A DNA stretch of 64,000 bases from CAVVYA01 sp963752345 (GTDB lineage Bacteria > Pseudomonadota > Alphaproteobacteria > SMXQ01), in NCBI GenBank assembly GCA_963752345.1, contig CAVVYA010000017.1, forward strand, positions 62,001 to 126,000, written 5' to 3'. This document shows, piece by piece, positions 45,432 to 56,203 of the stretch. A program made the translations under genes and the position numbers. Every line of letters begins with the position of its first letter. Position 1 is the first letter of the stretch. The notes under the pieces were generated by a model, which saw only the letters and a list, made by a program, of their open reading frames with translations, had not been told where the DNA came from and ran no database searches.

Positions 45432-46175
45432 GTGATCCGCGTAGCAACCTACAACATTCATTCCTGCGTCGGCGGCGGCGGTCGCTACGATCCTGAGCGC
45501 ACCCTGTCCGTTCTCAAGGAAATGGACGCTGATATTCTGGCGATTCAGGAGATCGGCGGCTACACCGTCGAGGGCGGCGAGCAGATCCAGTATTTCGAGC
45601 GCAATCTGGCATGCATGATCGCCGCGGGGCCTAACCTCAAGCGCCGCCGCACGCAGTTCGGCAACGCTCTGGTCGTGCGGGGGCGTATCTTGGAGACGCG
45701 GTTGGTCGATCTGACGGTCAAGCCGTTCGAGCCGCGCAGCGCGATCGACGCCATTGTGGAAACCCGCGGAACTTCGGTGCGGGTGATCGCCACCCATCTC
45801 GGCCTATCTCGGCGCGAGCGGCGTTCGCAGATCGGCCGCATCGCGCAGTTGCTGGAGGCGGAACAGCATCCTCTGACGGTGATCATGGGCGACTTCAACG
45901 TATTCGGTCCGGAACGCTCGGTGCTGCATCGGATCGGTGCGCCGATGCCGTTGCCGAAGCTGCGCAGCTTTCCGGCGCGCCGTCCCCTGATGTCGCTCGA
46001 CCGGGTATGGACGATTCCGAACGATTTCCTCATGTCGCTTGTGGTGCATCGCACGCCACTGTCGCGTTACGCGTCCGATCATCTGCCGTTGGTGGGCGAG
46101 GTGGCGATTCCGCCGGTCCAGCCGAAGGAGGATGGCGACACCGACAGCCAGCGCGCATTGGAGGAAGCCGGTTAA
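45432..46175 (+). CDS. Endonuclease/exonuclease/phosphatase family protein (YbhP-like)
   Basis: A 247-residue metal-dependent phosphoesterase of the EEP fold. It shows ATYNIHSCVGGGGRYDPERT at the start, IQEIG (metal glutamate), the ATHLGLSRRERRSQ strand, GDFNVF, and the terminal SDHLPLV histidine. YbhP in Escherichia coli supports ClsB activity, and here the same three families share divergent stress promoters. GTG at 45432 with GGAGG eleven bases upstream is the start. It probably acts on a phospholipid head group or related phosphodiester; that is inference. Confidence 0.87.
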   Translation: MIRVATYNIHSCVGGGGRYDPERTLSVLKEMDADILAIQEIGGYTVEGGEQIQYFERNLACMIAAGPNLKRRRTQFGNALVVRGRILETRLVDLTVKPFEPRSAIDAIVETRGTSVRVIATHLGLSRRERRSQIGRIAQLLEAEQHPLTVIMGDFNVFGPERSVLHRIGAPMPLPKLRSFPARRPLMSLDRVWTIPNDFLMSLVVHRTPLSRYASDHLPLVGEVAIPPVQPKEDGDTDSQRALEEAG

Positions 46176-46194
46176 GCCTCTTAGGGACACAAAA

Positions 46195-46233
46195 CAACCG
46201 AGGCGGGGCGAACCCCACCTCGGCGGTTTCGTG
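46195..46233. terminator. Strong hairpin between converging genes, bidirectional terminator
   Basis: Inverted repeat ccgaggcgggg / ccccacctcgg with a short loop, bounded by aacaa on one side and cggtttcg on the other. It separates the converging YbhP-like and outer-membrane-protein genes. Confidence 0.75.
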
Positions 46234-46250
46234 ACTTCAGCGATCCCGGC

Positions 46251-46790
46251 TTAGAAAACGAAGCCCAAGCCGATCGTGTGCTGGAAGGCGCCGTCGTCGA
46301 ACTGGTCGGACACGTTGTCCCCGCTGTCGAGGAAGACCTGGTATTCGGTCTGCACCAGCACGAAGGTCGTGTCGTTGACGAAATACTTGAAGCCGAGTTC
46401 CGGCCCAACGGTGACGGTGTTGTTGACGTTGTCGCCGTAGATGTAGCCGACATTCACGCCAAGGAAGGGACGGAATCGGCTGGTGGTGAAGAAGTGATAA
46501 TCGGCAGCGACACGGGTCGCCCCGTTCCAGGAATCGTCGCTGTTCTCTGCGCCGGACCAGCCGAAGCTCTGCCGCAGGCTGACCTCGAAGGCATTCGTGA
46601 AGTAGTAGCCGTAACTGCCGCTGATACCGAAACTGCCGGTATCCCAGTCATTGTTGTTGCTCCCCGTGCCCGACAGGGTGATTTCATTGTTTCCGGCCCG
46701 AGCGCCACCCCGGTATTCGCGTCCCTCCTGCGCGAGCGCGATCGTCGGCGCCAGGGCGAGGAGAGCGGCAGTGACCAATAAACGTTTCAT
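46251..46790 (-). CDS. Outer-membrane beta-barrel protein
   Basis: A 179-residue secreted protein. The signal peptide (MKRLLVTAALLALAPTIALAQ) is cleaved before EGREYRG. The rest alternates polar and hydrophobic/aromatic residues, as in a small eight-stranded barrel: YGYYFTNAFEVSLRQ, AADYHFFTTSRFRPFLGVN, FVLVQTEYQVFL. It ends in phenylalanine (LGFVF), the BAM recognition signal. It resembles OmpW/outer-membrane-protein-beta-barrel families; role unknown. The ATG at 46790 is preferred to 46799. An EcfG-type promoter lies 70 bases upstream. Confidence 0.85.
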   Translation of the reverse strand: MKRLLVTAALLALAPTIALAQEGREYRGGARAGNNEITLSGTGSNNNDWDTGSFGISGSYGYYFTNAFEVSLRQSFGWSGAENSDDSWNGATRVAADYHFFTTSRFRPFLGVNVGYIYGDNVNNTVTVGPELGFKYFVNDTTFVLVQTEYQVFLDSGDNVSDQFDDGAFQHTIGLGFVF

Positions 46791-46859
46791 ATGCGACATC
46801 CTTTCAACTGCATCGCCTTGGGAGGCGATTGATTGGTTTTGTTTTTCCGGATATCGCTG

Positions 46860-46884
46860 AACGAGCTTGATCTGGCCTTGTTCC
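46860..46884 (-). promoter_or_regulatory. EcfG-type general stress promoter of the outer-membrane protein gene
   Basis: On the minus strand, GGAAC (46884-46880), 16-base spacer, CGTT (46863-46860). It predicts a leader of about 60 bases. Confidence 0.8.
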
Positions 46885-46946
46885 CGGAAATATCACGGGA
46901 ACTATTCAGGTGTGGCATCTTCGCATCGGCTGTCAGCGTCGATAAC

Positions 46947-46972
46947 GGAACATTCCCGATAGGCCCCGCGTT
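46947..46972 (+). promoter_or_regulatory. EcfG-type general stress promoter of the AsmA family gene
   Basis: GGAAC (46947-46951), 17-base spacer, CGTT (46969-46972). The ATG at 46981 is only eight bases beyond, again predicting a leaderless mRNA. Confidence 0.78.
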
Positions 46973-46980
46973 TCTCACCC

Positions 46981-49051
46981 ATGCCGCGGTGGTTGAAATG
47001 GGTTCTTGGAATCGCGGGCGGATCTGGTCCTTACGCTGGTCGCCGCCGTCGCGATTTTTATTTTGGTGTTCGATTGGAATTGGGCGCGCGACCCGATCAC
47101 CAAGGCCGCCGCCGATGCGACCGGGCGCCAGGTGAAAATCGGTAACATCGAGGGAGAATGGTCACTCCGTCCGCGGATCGCGTTCCAGGATGTTCATATC
47201 GCCAATGCGGAATGGAGCAAAGAGCCGGAGATGTTCGCGGCCGATGAACTGGCGCTCACCATAGATCTGCCGCAGCTGCTCCGCCGTAGGCTCGTTCTGC
47301 CCAATATCGACCTCAAGAAGCCGCGGCTCGTGCTCGAGCGTACGCCCGAAGGCGAATCGAATTGGACATTCGGCGCGAAGAAGGCCGCTGATGTGGCGAA
47401 GCCCGAGAATCGGTTCGAAATGCCGCTGATCGGTCGCCTTGCCATCGAGGAGGGGGCGTTCATCTACCGGGATCCCAAGGCCGGTGTCGATCTCGACAGC
47501 AAGATCAGCACCGTGGTCGGCTCCGGTGGAGAAGGCAAGGGTCAGGTCAGGGTCGAAGGCAAAGGCGCGCTGCATGGTGAGCCGTTCACCCTGCGGCTGT
47601 TCGGCGGCTCGCTCTTGATGCTGCGGGAAACCGATGAGCCCTATCCACTGACCATCGAACTGGTGACCGGGTCGACCCAGGCGAAGATCGCAGGCAGTCT
47701 GGAGGATCCCATCAAGTTCGAGGGCCTGAACCTCGACGTGAATCTCAAGGGCGACAATTTGGCGCGCATATCCAAGATGACTGGGGTGCCGCTTCCCCTC
47801 ACGCCGCCATACGACATCAAGGCCCGGCTCTATCGCGAAGAAGATCTTTTCCTCCTGCGCGACATCGACGGCACCATGGGATATAGCGACCTGCAGGGCA
47901 TGCTGAAGATCGATACCAATGGAGAGCGGCCTTACATCGAGGCCGACCTGAGATCGAAGACGCTGGATTATCGCGATGTCGGTTCGCTGATCGGCATCGA
48001 TCCCGCGAAATACCAGGAAATCGACCGCCAGCAGCGAGAGAAGAAAGACGCGGCGAAAGAGGACAATCGGCGGACGCAGAGCGCCGAAATCGAGGCACGT
48101 GACAAATCCGATACCCGCGGCGCCGCGGCCCGTCAAACACGCAAGGCCGCCGAGGAAGAAAAGGCCCAGGCGGAACAGCGCCGCGTGCTACCCGATGCCC
48201 CGCTCGCCGTCGAGCAGGTGCGCAACACAGATGCCAAGGTCAGGTTCCGGGGCGAGAAAGTGATGGCACCGAATGTGCCGTTGAGCGGCGTCGAGCTCGA
48301 TCTCGAAATGAAGAATGGCGTGCTGCATATCAAGCCGTTGTCGGTCGGCGTGGCTGGCGGCAAGACGATCGCCGATATCAAGATCGACGCGACAAAGGAC
48401 ATGGTCCACACGAATTATGACATTAAGCTGCAGGGCTACGAGCTCGAACGCTTTCTCAACGAGGCTGGCCTGAAAGACGCCGGTCGCGGCAAAATTTATG
48501 GCCGCATCGTGCTCGCCAGCCCCGGCGACACCCTGCAAAAGTCCCTGGCGAATGCCAACGGCAATATCCGCCTCGTGATGTATGGCGGAGAGATCTCGAC
48601 CTTGGCCATGGAGGCCGTCGGCGTCGATATCGCCGAGGGTCTTGGGTTCCTGGTGCAAGGCGACAAACCGACCCAGATTCGCTGCATGGCGGCGGACATG
48701 CCCGTCGAGAGCGGCCTGATCCGGATCAACTTCTTCATTTTGGACACCAGCGATACGCTGCTGCAGATCGAAGGCACCGCCGATCTCACGGCCGAGCGGC
48801 TGGACCTGAAAATCACCGCCCACCCGAAGGATGCCAGCCCGCTCAGCGTGCGCACCCCGATCACCGTGCGGGGCACCTTCGCCAAGCCCGCGATCGGCGT
48901 AGAGCCTGGTCCGCTTGCGGCGCGCGCCGCTGGCGCCGTGGCGCTTGGCGCGCTCCTCACCCCGCTGGCCGCGATCCTCGCCTTCATCGAGCCGGGCCTC
49001 GAGAAGGACAGCGACTGCGGCAAGCTGCTCGAGGAAGCCAAGCCGAACTGA
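46981..49051 (+). CDS. AsmA family envelope protein (one-base frameshift near the start)
   Basis: About 690 residues. The ATG at 46981 gives MPRWLKWVLGIAGG; removing one base near 47023 continues into LVLTLVAAVAIFILVFDW, a signal-anchor typical of AsmA. Otherwise the frame begins only at a TTG at 47006. AsmA-like features are TGRQVKIGNIEGEWSLRPRI at the start, a long beta-rich body, a charged helical insert near residues 340-410, and a C-terminal FVVQG-like ... LGFLVQGDKPTQIRCMAADMPV and LTAERLDLKITAHPKD. AsmA proteins are inner-membrane-anchored, periplasmic bridge-like proteins linked to phospholipid transport and outer-membrane assembly. Confidence 0.85.
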
Positions 49052-49221
49052 AATCGACGGGATGGAAGCACGTCGCGTGCCGTTCAGCGTCCGGAGGTGC
49101 CGCGCAATTCAGGGTCGGGGAACGGGCCGTCGAGTTGCGCCGAGGCGCCGCCGCAAAGCCCTTGGCGCGTGACTGCCGATTTCCCACCTGTACTGACGTT
49201 CTCACTCGTCATAGGGCAGCC

Positions 49222-49770
49222 ATGTCGCTCATCGTCAATCGCCCCACCTCAGTGCCCGGGAGCGGAACAGCACCGGTGCGCTCTGCTTTGCCCGGCAGCA
49301 TCGACGTTGCGCTGTGGATCAACGGTGAGGAGCATCGGGTTGCGCTCGATCCGCGGACCACGCTGCTCGATGCCTTGCGCGAGCATCTCGGTTTCACGGG
49401 AGCGAAGAAGGGCTGCGACCAGGGGCAATGTGGCGCCTGCACGGTGCTCCTGGATGGAAGCCGGGTGCTGAGTTGCCTGACCCTGGCACTGGTCGCCGAG
49501 GGCAGGCCCGTGATGACCATCGAGGGCATCGGCGATCCGGCCGGCGAATTGCATCCGATGCAACAGGCTTTTATCGACCACGACGCCTTCCAGTGCGGCT
49601 ATTGCACGCCGGGACAGATCCTTTCCGCGATCGCCTGTGTCGAGGAGGGGCACGCTGAAAGCGACGCCGACATCCGCGAATACATGAGCGGCAACCTGTG
49701 CCGGTGCGCCGCCTATCCCAATATCGTGGCGGCGATCAATCAGGCCAAAGCCAAGATGCGGGGCCGCTGA
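49222..49770 (+). CDS. Molybdenum hydroxylase 2Fe-2S subunit (PaoA/CoxS-like)
   Basis: A 182-residue electron-transfer subunit. The plant-type ferredoxin cluster is in GCDQGQCGACTVLLDG (residues 72-87) and the second 2Fe-2S cluster in QCGYCTPGQI plus GNLCRCAAYPNI. It passes electrons from the Mo site to FAD. There is no long twin-arginine leader, so the complex is probably cytoplasmic. I use the ATG at 49222 (MSLIVNRP); the frame is open to 49135. The next gene begins one base after its stop. Confidence 0.93.
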   Translation: MSLIVNRPTSVPGSGTAPVRSALPGSIDVALWINGEEHRVALDPRTTLLDALREHLGFTGAKKGCDQGQCGACTVLLDGSRVLSCLTLALVAEGRPVMTIEGIGDPAGELHPMQQAFIDHDAFQCGYCTPGQILSAIACVEEGHAESDADIREYMSGNLCRCAAYPNIVAAINQAKAKMRGR

Positions 49771-49771
49771 G

Positions 49772-50802
49772 ATGCGGCCGTTCGCCTATTGCCGCGCCGA
49801 TGGTCCCGCCGCCGCCATCGAGAACGCCCGGGGCTCGCTTCGTCCAATGTCTCCGCCGTCGACAATCCGCTGCAGTTTCTCGCCGGTGGCACCACCCTGA
49901 TCGATCTCATGAAGCTCGATGTGCTGCGGCCGCAGCGCCTGGTCGATATCAATCCGTTTGCGCGCGCCGGCTATGGCGAAATTGCGGTCACGGCGCGGGG
50001 CCTGCGAGCTCGGCGCCCTGGTGCGCATGGCCGAAGCCGCGCGATCATCCGGCGATCAGGCGCGACTATCCGGTTATCGCCGACGCGCTGACGCTCGGCG
50101 GCCAGCCAGCAGTTGCGCAATATGGCCAGCCTTGGCGGCAATGTGCTTCAGCGTACTCGTTGCAGCTATTTCCGCGATACGTCCTGGGGGGCTTGCAACA
50201 AGCGTCGTCCCGGCTCCGGCTGCGCCGCGCATGCGAAGGCGTCAACCGCATGCATGCGGTGCTCGGCACCAGCGAGCATTGCATCGCCACCTATCCCGGC
50301 GACTTTCGCCCAGGCCCTTATTGCCCTTGATGCGACCGTCGATCTGGTGGGACCGGAGGGCGCACGCACGGAGCCGTTTGCCGGTTTCCATCGCCTCCCG
50401 GCCGACCGGCCGGACCAGGAAACCATCCTGCGGCCGGGCGAGCTGATCACCGGATTCACCGTGCCGGCGGGGCCGTGGACGCACCGCTCGCTCTATCTCA
50501 AGGTGCGCGACCGGCAATCCTACGAATTCGCCCTGGCCTCCGCCGCCGTGGCGCTCGACCTGCGCGACGGCGTGGTGCAGGAGGCGCGAATCGCGCTTGG
50601 CGGCGTTGCCACCGTGCCCTGGCGTGCGGGCGAGGCGGAGGCGGCGCTCAAGGGCAAGCCCGTCAACGAGGAGACCGCCGCCGCCGCCGCCGAGGCCGCC
50701 TTCGCGCGGGCGCGGGTCCATGGCCACAACGCCTACAAGCTGCCGCTCGGCAAGCGCACGCTGGTCCGCGCGCTGCTCGAGGCATCACGGATGGAGGTCT
50801 GA
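49772..50802 (+). CDS. Molybdenum hydroxylase FAD subunit (PaoB-like), broken by many indels
   Basis: The reading frame changes at least six times, near 49835, 49990, 50040, 50097, 50228 and 50312. Repair gives a family-typical protein of about 330 residues. Segments seen are MRPFAYCRADGP, QFLAGGTTLIDLMKLDV (FAD loop), LGALVRMAEA, RDYPVIADALTLG, QQLRNMASLGGNVLQRTRC, CNKRRPGSGCAA, GVNRMHAVLGTSEHC and FAQALIALDAT. The cysteines around YFRD..CNKR and SEHC match the extra 4Fe-4S insert of PaoB and 4-hydroxybenzoyl-CoA reductase. It carries electrons from the Fe-S subunit to the final acceptor. Confidence 0.8.
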
Positions 50803-50803
50803 G

Positions 50804-53087
50804 ATGAGCGCTGCCGCTCCGGAGCCGAAGGAGAACATGGGAGCCGCCGCGCCACGTATCGACGGGCGGCTGAAAGTCACCGGCCGCGCCGCTTATCCCG
50901 CGGACATCCAAGCCGAGAATCCCGCCTATGCATTTCTGGTCACCAGCGCGGTCGCCAAAGGGCGCATCCGCAGCCTTGACGTGGACCAGGCCAAGGCGGT
51001 GCCAGGCGTGCTCGATATCCTCACGCATGGCAATCTCCCCGCCGATCAAGGATCTGCCGTTCGGCCAGGTCGCCAGCACCATCCGGCCGCTGGCGTCGCC
51101 AGAGATCCGCCACGACGGGCAGATCATCGCGGTCGTCATCGCCGAGACGCTTCGAGGTGGCACGCGAGGCGGCCTACAAGGTCAACGCCACCTACGACGA
51201 GGACGAGCCGGCCGCCGGATTCGATTCGCCCGGCGCGGAGACGCAGTCGGCGGCGGAGGCGGACGATGACGAGTCCGTCGATCTGAAGGCCGGAGACTTG
51301 GACAAGGCTCTCGCCGTGGCTGCCGTGACCATCGATGCGCGCTATGAGACTCCGACTCAGCACCACAATCCGATCGAGCTGTTTTCCACCACCTGCGTGT
51401 GGCAGGGCGACCACCTTACGGTCTATGAGCCGAGCCAATTCGTCTATGGCGTGAAGCATGGCATCGCCAAGCAGTTGGCGATGGATCCGGAGAAGGTGCG
51501 GGTGGTCAGCCGCTACGTCGGCGGCGCCTTCGGTTCGAAAGGCTCGTTTACCCAACGCACGGCGCTGATTGCGATCGCGGCCAAGCGCCTGGGCCGGCCG
51601 GTCAAGCTGGTGGCAACGCGCGATCAGGGCTTCACGATCGGCACCTATCGCGCGGAAACACGCCACCACATCCGGCTGGGCGCGCGCAAGGACGGCAAGC
51701 TCGTCGCCTTTACCCACGAAGGCTGGGAGCTGACGTCGCGGCCTGACACCTATTACGTTGGCGGCACCGACAGCACGGCGCGGCTCTACGCCTATGGCGC
51801 GGTTCAGACCAGGCTGAACGTGGTGCGCGCCGACCGCAACACGCCCGGCTGGATGCGTTCGCCTGCCGAATTCCCCTATGTCTATGCCCTCGAATGCGCC
51901 ATGGACGAATTGGCGGTGGCGCTCGGCATGGATCCCGTCGAAGTGCGCCGGATCAACGACACCATGACCGACCCGGTGAGCGGCAAATCCTATTCCAGCC
52001 GCTCCCTCATGCGGTGCTATGCCGAGGCGGCACGCGCCTTCGGTTGGGATAGGCGCAAGCCGGAACCGCGCGCCATGCGCGACGGCGATTGGCTGGTCGG
52101 CTGGGGCTGCGCGACAGCCGCCTATCCAACCCATATGTCGCCGGCGACCGTACGCATCGGTATCGCGGTGGATGGCAAGGCACGGGTCGAGATCGCCGCC
52201 CATGATCTCGGCACCGGCACCTATACCATCGTGGCGCAGCAGGCGGCCGAGCGCCTCGGCCTCGATCTGGCCGCCGTCACGGTGCTGCTCGGCGACACCG
52301 ACCTGCCGCCCGGTCCCAACGCGGGCGGATCGAACACGACCGCCAGCGTCTGCTCGGTGGTTATCAAGGCTTGTGACGCCATCCGCGCCAAGCTGTTCCG
52401 CGCGGCGGCCGGCATCAATCGCGGCCCGCTGGCGGGCCAGCCGGCAGCGCAGCTCGATCTCAAGGACGGCCGGATCGTCGGCCCCGATGGCGCGGCGGAA
52501 ACGCTCGAGCGCGCCTTCGGCCAGCTCGGCACCGGCGCAATCGAGGAATATGCCGAATGGGCGCCGCCGGCCACCGGTGCCGAAGGCGATCAAGGCGCTC
52601 TACGAGGGCTCCACGAAATATTCCGGTGGGACCGAGGGGGATAAGCTCCTCTATGCCTTCGGCGCCGAATTCGTCGAGGTGCGGGTGCACGCGCGAACCG
52701 GCGAGATCCGCGTGCCGCGCATGGTCGGTGCGTTCGCCGGCGGGCGTGTGATGAACCCGCGCACGGCACGCAGCCAGTTGATGGGCGGCATGATCTGGGG
52801 CTCTGGGTTCGGCGTTGCACGAGGCGACGGAGATCGACGCCCGCGCCGCGCGCTACGTCAACGATAACATCGCCGAATACTTGATCCCGGTAAACGCCGA
52901 CATCGGCGCGGTCGAGATCATCCTGGTACCGGAGACCGACTCCGAGGTCAATCCGGCCGGCGCAAAGGGCTTGGGGGAGCTGGGCAATGTCGGCACCGCG
53001 GCGGCGATCGCCAACGCGGTCTATCATGCAACCGGCAAGCGCATCCGCAAGCTGCCGATCCGCATCGAGGACGTCCTCTCGTGCTGA
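50804..53087 (+). CDS. Molybdenum hydroxylase large catalytic subunit (PaoC/XdhA-like), four frameshifts
   Basis: About 760 residues once repaired. The Mo-pterin binding parts are VGGAFGSKGS near residue 240, the TPGWMRSPAE substrate-channel region near 350, and the catalytic glutamate in GLGELGNVG near the C-terminus. The absence of the AYxCSFR loop excludes CO dehydrogenase. Related enzymes oxidise aldehydes (PaoABC), purines or aromatic heterocycles. Single extra bases near 51044, 51149, 52575 and 52809 break the frame; removal restores LPAIKDLPFGQV, ETFEVAREAAYK, PKAIKALYEGS and SGSALHEATEI. Gene order S-M-L matches paoABC. Confidence 0.85.
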
Positions 53088-53093
53088 GAGGCT

Positions 53094-53531
53094 TTACGGA
53101 TTCTCCGGCAGAGAGGCCCAGCCGAGGCTGCGGAACGTCTCGTCGAGTTCTTTATGCCCGAAGGGCTTGCGCAAGTATCGCGCCAGCGGATCCGCTCTGA
53201 GGTCGGGATAGCGTGACTCGCTGTAGGCGGTGGCGAAGATCACCCGCAGGTTGGGATAGGCTTGGCGCGCGCGCATGGCGAGCTCGGCCCCATCCATGTA
53301 GGGCAGCCGCATATCGGTCAGCATGACGTCGAAGTTGTCGCCGCGCAATAGGGCGAGCGCGGTGTCCGGATCGGGGGCCTCCAGCGGTTCGTGGCCCATG
53401 TCGCGGAGGATGTCGGCGATCAGCATGCGGAGAAACGGATCGTCGTCCACCAGAAGGCAGCGCAGGCTGCGGAACGGCAGGTCTGCTGTCGATGGCCCTG
53501 TGCCGCCTTGCTCGACCATATTCACGCTCAT
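53094..53531 (-). CDS. Single-domain response regulator
   Basis: A 145-residue receiver with LLVDDDPFLRML, phospho-acceptor aspartate in VMLTDMRLPYMDG near residue 75, the FATAY switch region and a lysine in YLRKPFG. No output domain. Its ATG overlaps the TGA of the hybrid kinase gene (ATGA at 53528-53531), so it is translationally coupled to that kinase and is the likely phosphotransfer partner. Confidence 0.9.
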   Translation of the reverse strand: MSVNMVEQGGTGPSTADLPFRSLRCLLVDDDPFLRMLIADILRDMGHEPLEAPDPDTALALLRGDNFDVMLTDMRLPYMDGAELAMRARQAYPNLRVIFATAYSESRYPDLRADPLARYLRKPFGHKELDETFRSLGWASLPENP

Positions 53532-55346
53532 TGCAGTTCTCCGGCCCCGTTAGTCTTGCGCGCGCCGAGCGTTCCGATCAACGTCTGAATCGCGGTAAGC
53601 AGCTGAGTGCCGGTGACCGGCTTTTGCAATTTCGGCGCCTTGCGTAATTCGGCCGGCAGGGCGGTCTCCAGATCATAGCCCGAGACGAAGATGTAAGGCA
53701 CGCCCCGCTCGGAAAGCAGCTGGGCGAGCGGCAGTGTCGATTCGCCGCGTAGGTTGACGTCGAGGATGGCGGCGTCGAAGCGGCAGTCATCGCCCATGAT
53801 CGCGGTCAGCGAGTGATGCAGGTCCGGCATGGGTCCGACAGTCTCGACTCCGGCATCGATCAGCGCCGTCTGGAATTCGAGACCGATCAGGGGGTCGTCC
53901 TCGACCAGCAGTATGCGCGTCCTGGCCAGGGCGCCGACGGGATGGTCGACCAATGCCTGGCTGGCCGGCCTCGCCCGCATGTCGAGAAAATCACCGGCCC
54001 GATTGTCGACCTTCAGGCGCTTGAGCGGAATGGATGCCGTCAGAAGCGCGCCTTCGGTCGGATATTCGAGTTGGAAGGTGGCGCGCAGGTCCTTGGCGAG
54101 GAGCTGGCGGATCAGCCGCGTGCCGAACCCCGGCCGGCTTTGCGCGGGGGTGGCGGGACCGTCCGACTCGCGCCAAATCATGATGAAATGCGCGTCGCGG
54201 ATTTCCCAGGTCAGCGAAACACGGCCATTGGGCACCGAGGCGGCGCCGTAACGCACTGCGTTGGTCGCCAGCTCATGCAGGATCAAATTGAGCGAAATCG
54301 CGGCCGAGGGATCGAGTAGAAAATTCTCGCCGTCGACGTGAAAGCGCGAGGCGATGCTATTGCCGAAGGTGCGGGTGACGCCGGCGGTGAGCTGATGCAG
54401 ATTTACGCACTGCCACTGCATCGATGCGAGGAATCCATAGATGCGAGTATAGGCGTCGATGCGGCCCTGCAAGGCCAGCGTATATTCTTCCTTGGTCTGG
54501 CCGCTGCGCGCGCTGAGCGTGACGAGCGACTGGATGGCGGCCAGGGTATTGCGCACGCGATGGTCGAGCTCCGCGGTCAACAGCCTTTGTCGCTCCTCCG
54601 CGGCTTTTCCCGCCGTGATATCGAGGGCGGCAACGGTCAGCCCGGTGACCCGGTTCTTCTCGTCGACGAGCGGTTCCGCCGTGATATCCCACGTCTGAAG
54701 TATGCCGCCTGCCGTAACCGACACCTCCTCGCGCGCCCCAATGCCGGTATCCAGCACGCGCTGCTTGAAGGCGATCAGCTCGGCCGCGTTATGCGGCGCA
54801 AGCATCTCGTCGTCTCGCCGTCCGAGGATTCGTTCACTCGGCCAGTTCGGGGTGAGGATTGGCGATCCAGGTGTAGCGCAAGTCACGGTTACAATGGTAG
54901 AGCGTCACAGGCGAGTTCTGCACGGCGAAGCGCAGCCGCTCCTCGCTCTTGCGCAACTCGGCCTCGGCTTCCTTGCGGTCCGTGATGTCGATGCAGCTGC
55001 CCATGTAGCCGAGAAAATGCCCATCTTTTGCGAAGCGAGGCGAGGCGCTATCGAGCACCCAACGATAAACACCGTCGTGCCGGCGCAACCGGAATTCGAT
55101 CCAGAACGGCTGGCGCGCCTCGGTGGCTTTGGCGCCTACCTCCAATGCGGCATGGTCCTCGGCGTGGACGCCGGCGATCCAGCCTCGGCCCAATTCCTCG
55201 TCCATCGTGCGCCCGGTGAAGTCCAGCCACGCCTTGTTGAAATAGATCCCGCCCGAATCCGGGTCCGATACCCAGATCGGTACGGGGGCACTGTCAATGA
55301 TCGCGCGACTCTGACCGGTCTTGTCAAACGGACCTGAAAATTCCAT
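53528..55346 (-). CDS. PAS-PAS HWE-type hybrid histidine kinase (one-base frameshift)
   Basis: About 605 residues. Two PAS domains come first (APVPIWVSDPDSGGIYFNKAW...; NSPVTLYHCNRDLRYTWIANPHP), then the HWE/HisKA_2 dimerisation helix ELDHRVRNTLAAIQS with the phospho-histidine. An HWE ATPase domain (ILHELATNAVRYGAAS) and a C-terminal receiver (LLVEDDPLI, AILDVNL, KPVTG) follow. One extra base near 54845 ends the first frame at LAE-stop; removing it continues into ERILGRRDDEM. HWE/HisKA_2 kinases are the usual phosphodonors to PhyR, whose gene lies 38 bases upstream on the same strand. Confidence 0.85.
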
Positions 55347-55384
55347 TCCCTGAGGCTCTCGTTCGCGAAGCTCCCGCGGTTCTT

Positions 55385-56203
55385 TTAGTGGGCCGTCGGC
55401 ATCACGGACGAGTCGATCCGCTCGGGTGGATTGAAGAACAATGCCTGACTGACGGCCAGTTTAATAGTCTCGGGCAGGAACGGTTTGGTGATCAGGAATG
55501 CGGGTTCAGGATAAACCGAACGCAGAAGACGTTCGGGATAAGCTGTCACGAAAACCACCGGGACGTGCGACTCCTTGAGGATATCCTGCACTGCGTCGAT
55601 GCCGGATGTGTCGTCGGCCAATTGCACGTCGGCGAGAATCAGGTGGGGCTTCTGTTCTTCGGCGGCGGCGACCGCATCGGCGCGCGTGCTTGCGATATGC
55701 ACGACTCGATGGCCGAGATCCTCCAAAATATTGGATAGGTCCAGCGCGATCATCGACTGATCCTCGATAATCAAGACGTCGGTCGAAATATCCTTGGCGA
55801 TTTCATCCATCGCCGTCGCGGTGAGCGCGGCGACTTCCATTCGCGGCCTGTTCAGGATCTTGGCGACATCGTCGACCGTGAAGCCTTCCAGGGCGGTCAG
55901 CAGCAAGGCATGGCGCTGCTCCGGCAGGAGCCGCCTCAACCGCGTCTGCACGGTGCGCTCCGCTTCGCTGCCGGCCTCCTCGCCATAGCGGTTGTCGGCC
56001 GCGGCGGCTTCCCAGATGGCGTGAAAAAGCCAATACAGACCCACCCGCGGCCGCATATCGGGCGACACAATCGCCGGATCAGCGATCAACGTCTCAAGGC
56101 AGGCGCGCACGTATGCATCGCCCCGCAGCTTGTCACCCGTCAGCGCTCGCGCATATCGGCGCAGGAAAGAAACGTGAGGGGCAATGGCTTCGGAACTTGT
56201 CAT
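55385..56203 (-). CDS. phyR: General stress response regulator PhyR
   Basis: A 272-residue fusion of an ECF-sigma-like domain (residues 1-138, with LLPEQRHALLLTALEGFTVDD as the sigma4-like part) and a C-terminal receiver. The receiver has E147/D148, the phospho-acceptor D192 in ADVQL, T220 and K240. When phosphorylated, the sigma-like domain sequesters the anti-sigma factor NepR and frees EcfG. It diverges from nepR, the usual arrangement in alphaproteobacteria. An exact EcfG promoter at 56331-56355 gives positive autoregulation. Confidence 0.95.
   Translation of the reverse strand: MTSSEAIAPHVSFLRRYARALTGDKLRGDAYVRACLETLIADPAIVSPDMRPRVGLYWLFHAIWEAAAADNRYGEEAGSEAERTVQTRLRRLLPEQRHALLLTALEGFTVDDVAKILNRPRMEVAALTATAMDEIAKDISTDVLIIEDQSMIALDLSNILEDLGHRVVHIASTRADAVAAAEEQKPHLILADVQLADDTSGIDAVQDILKESHVPVVFVTAYPERLLRSVYPEPAFLITKPFLPETIKLAVSQALFFNPPERIDSSVMPTAH

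Noticed and set aside
6301..53087. Programmed ribosomal frameshifting as explanation for the many broken genes
   Set aside because: Sites share no slippery heptamer or downstream structure and occur in unrelated families; a technical cause is simpler.
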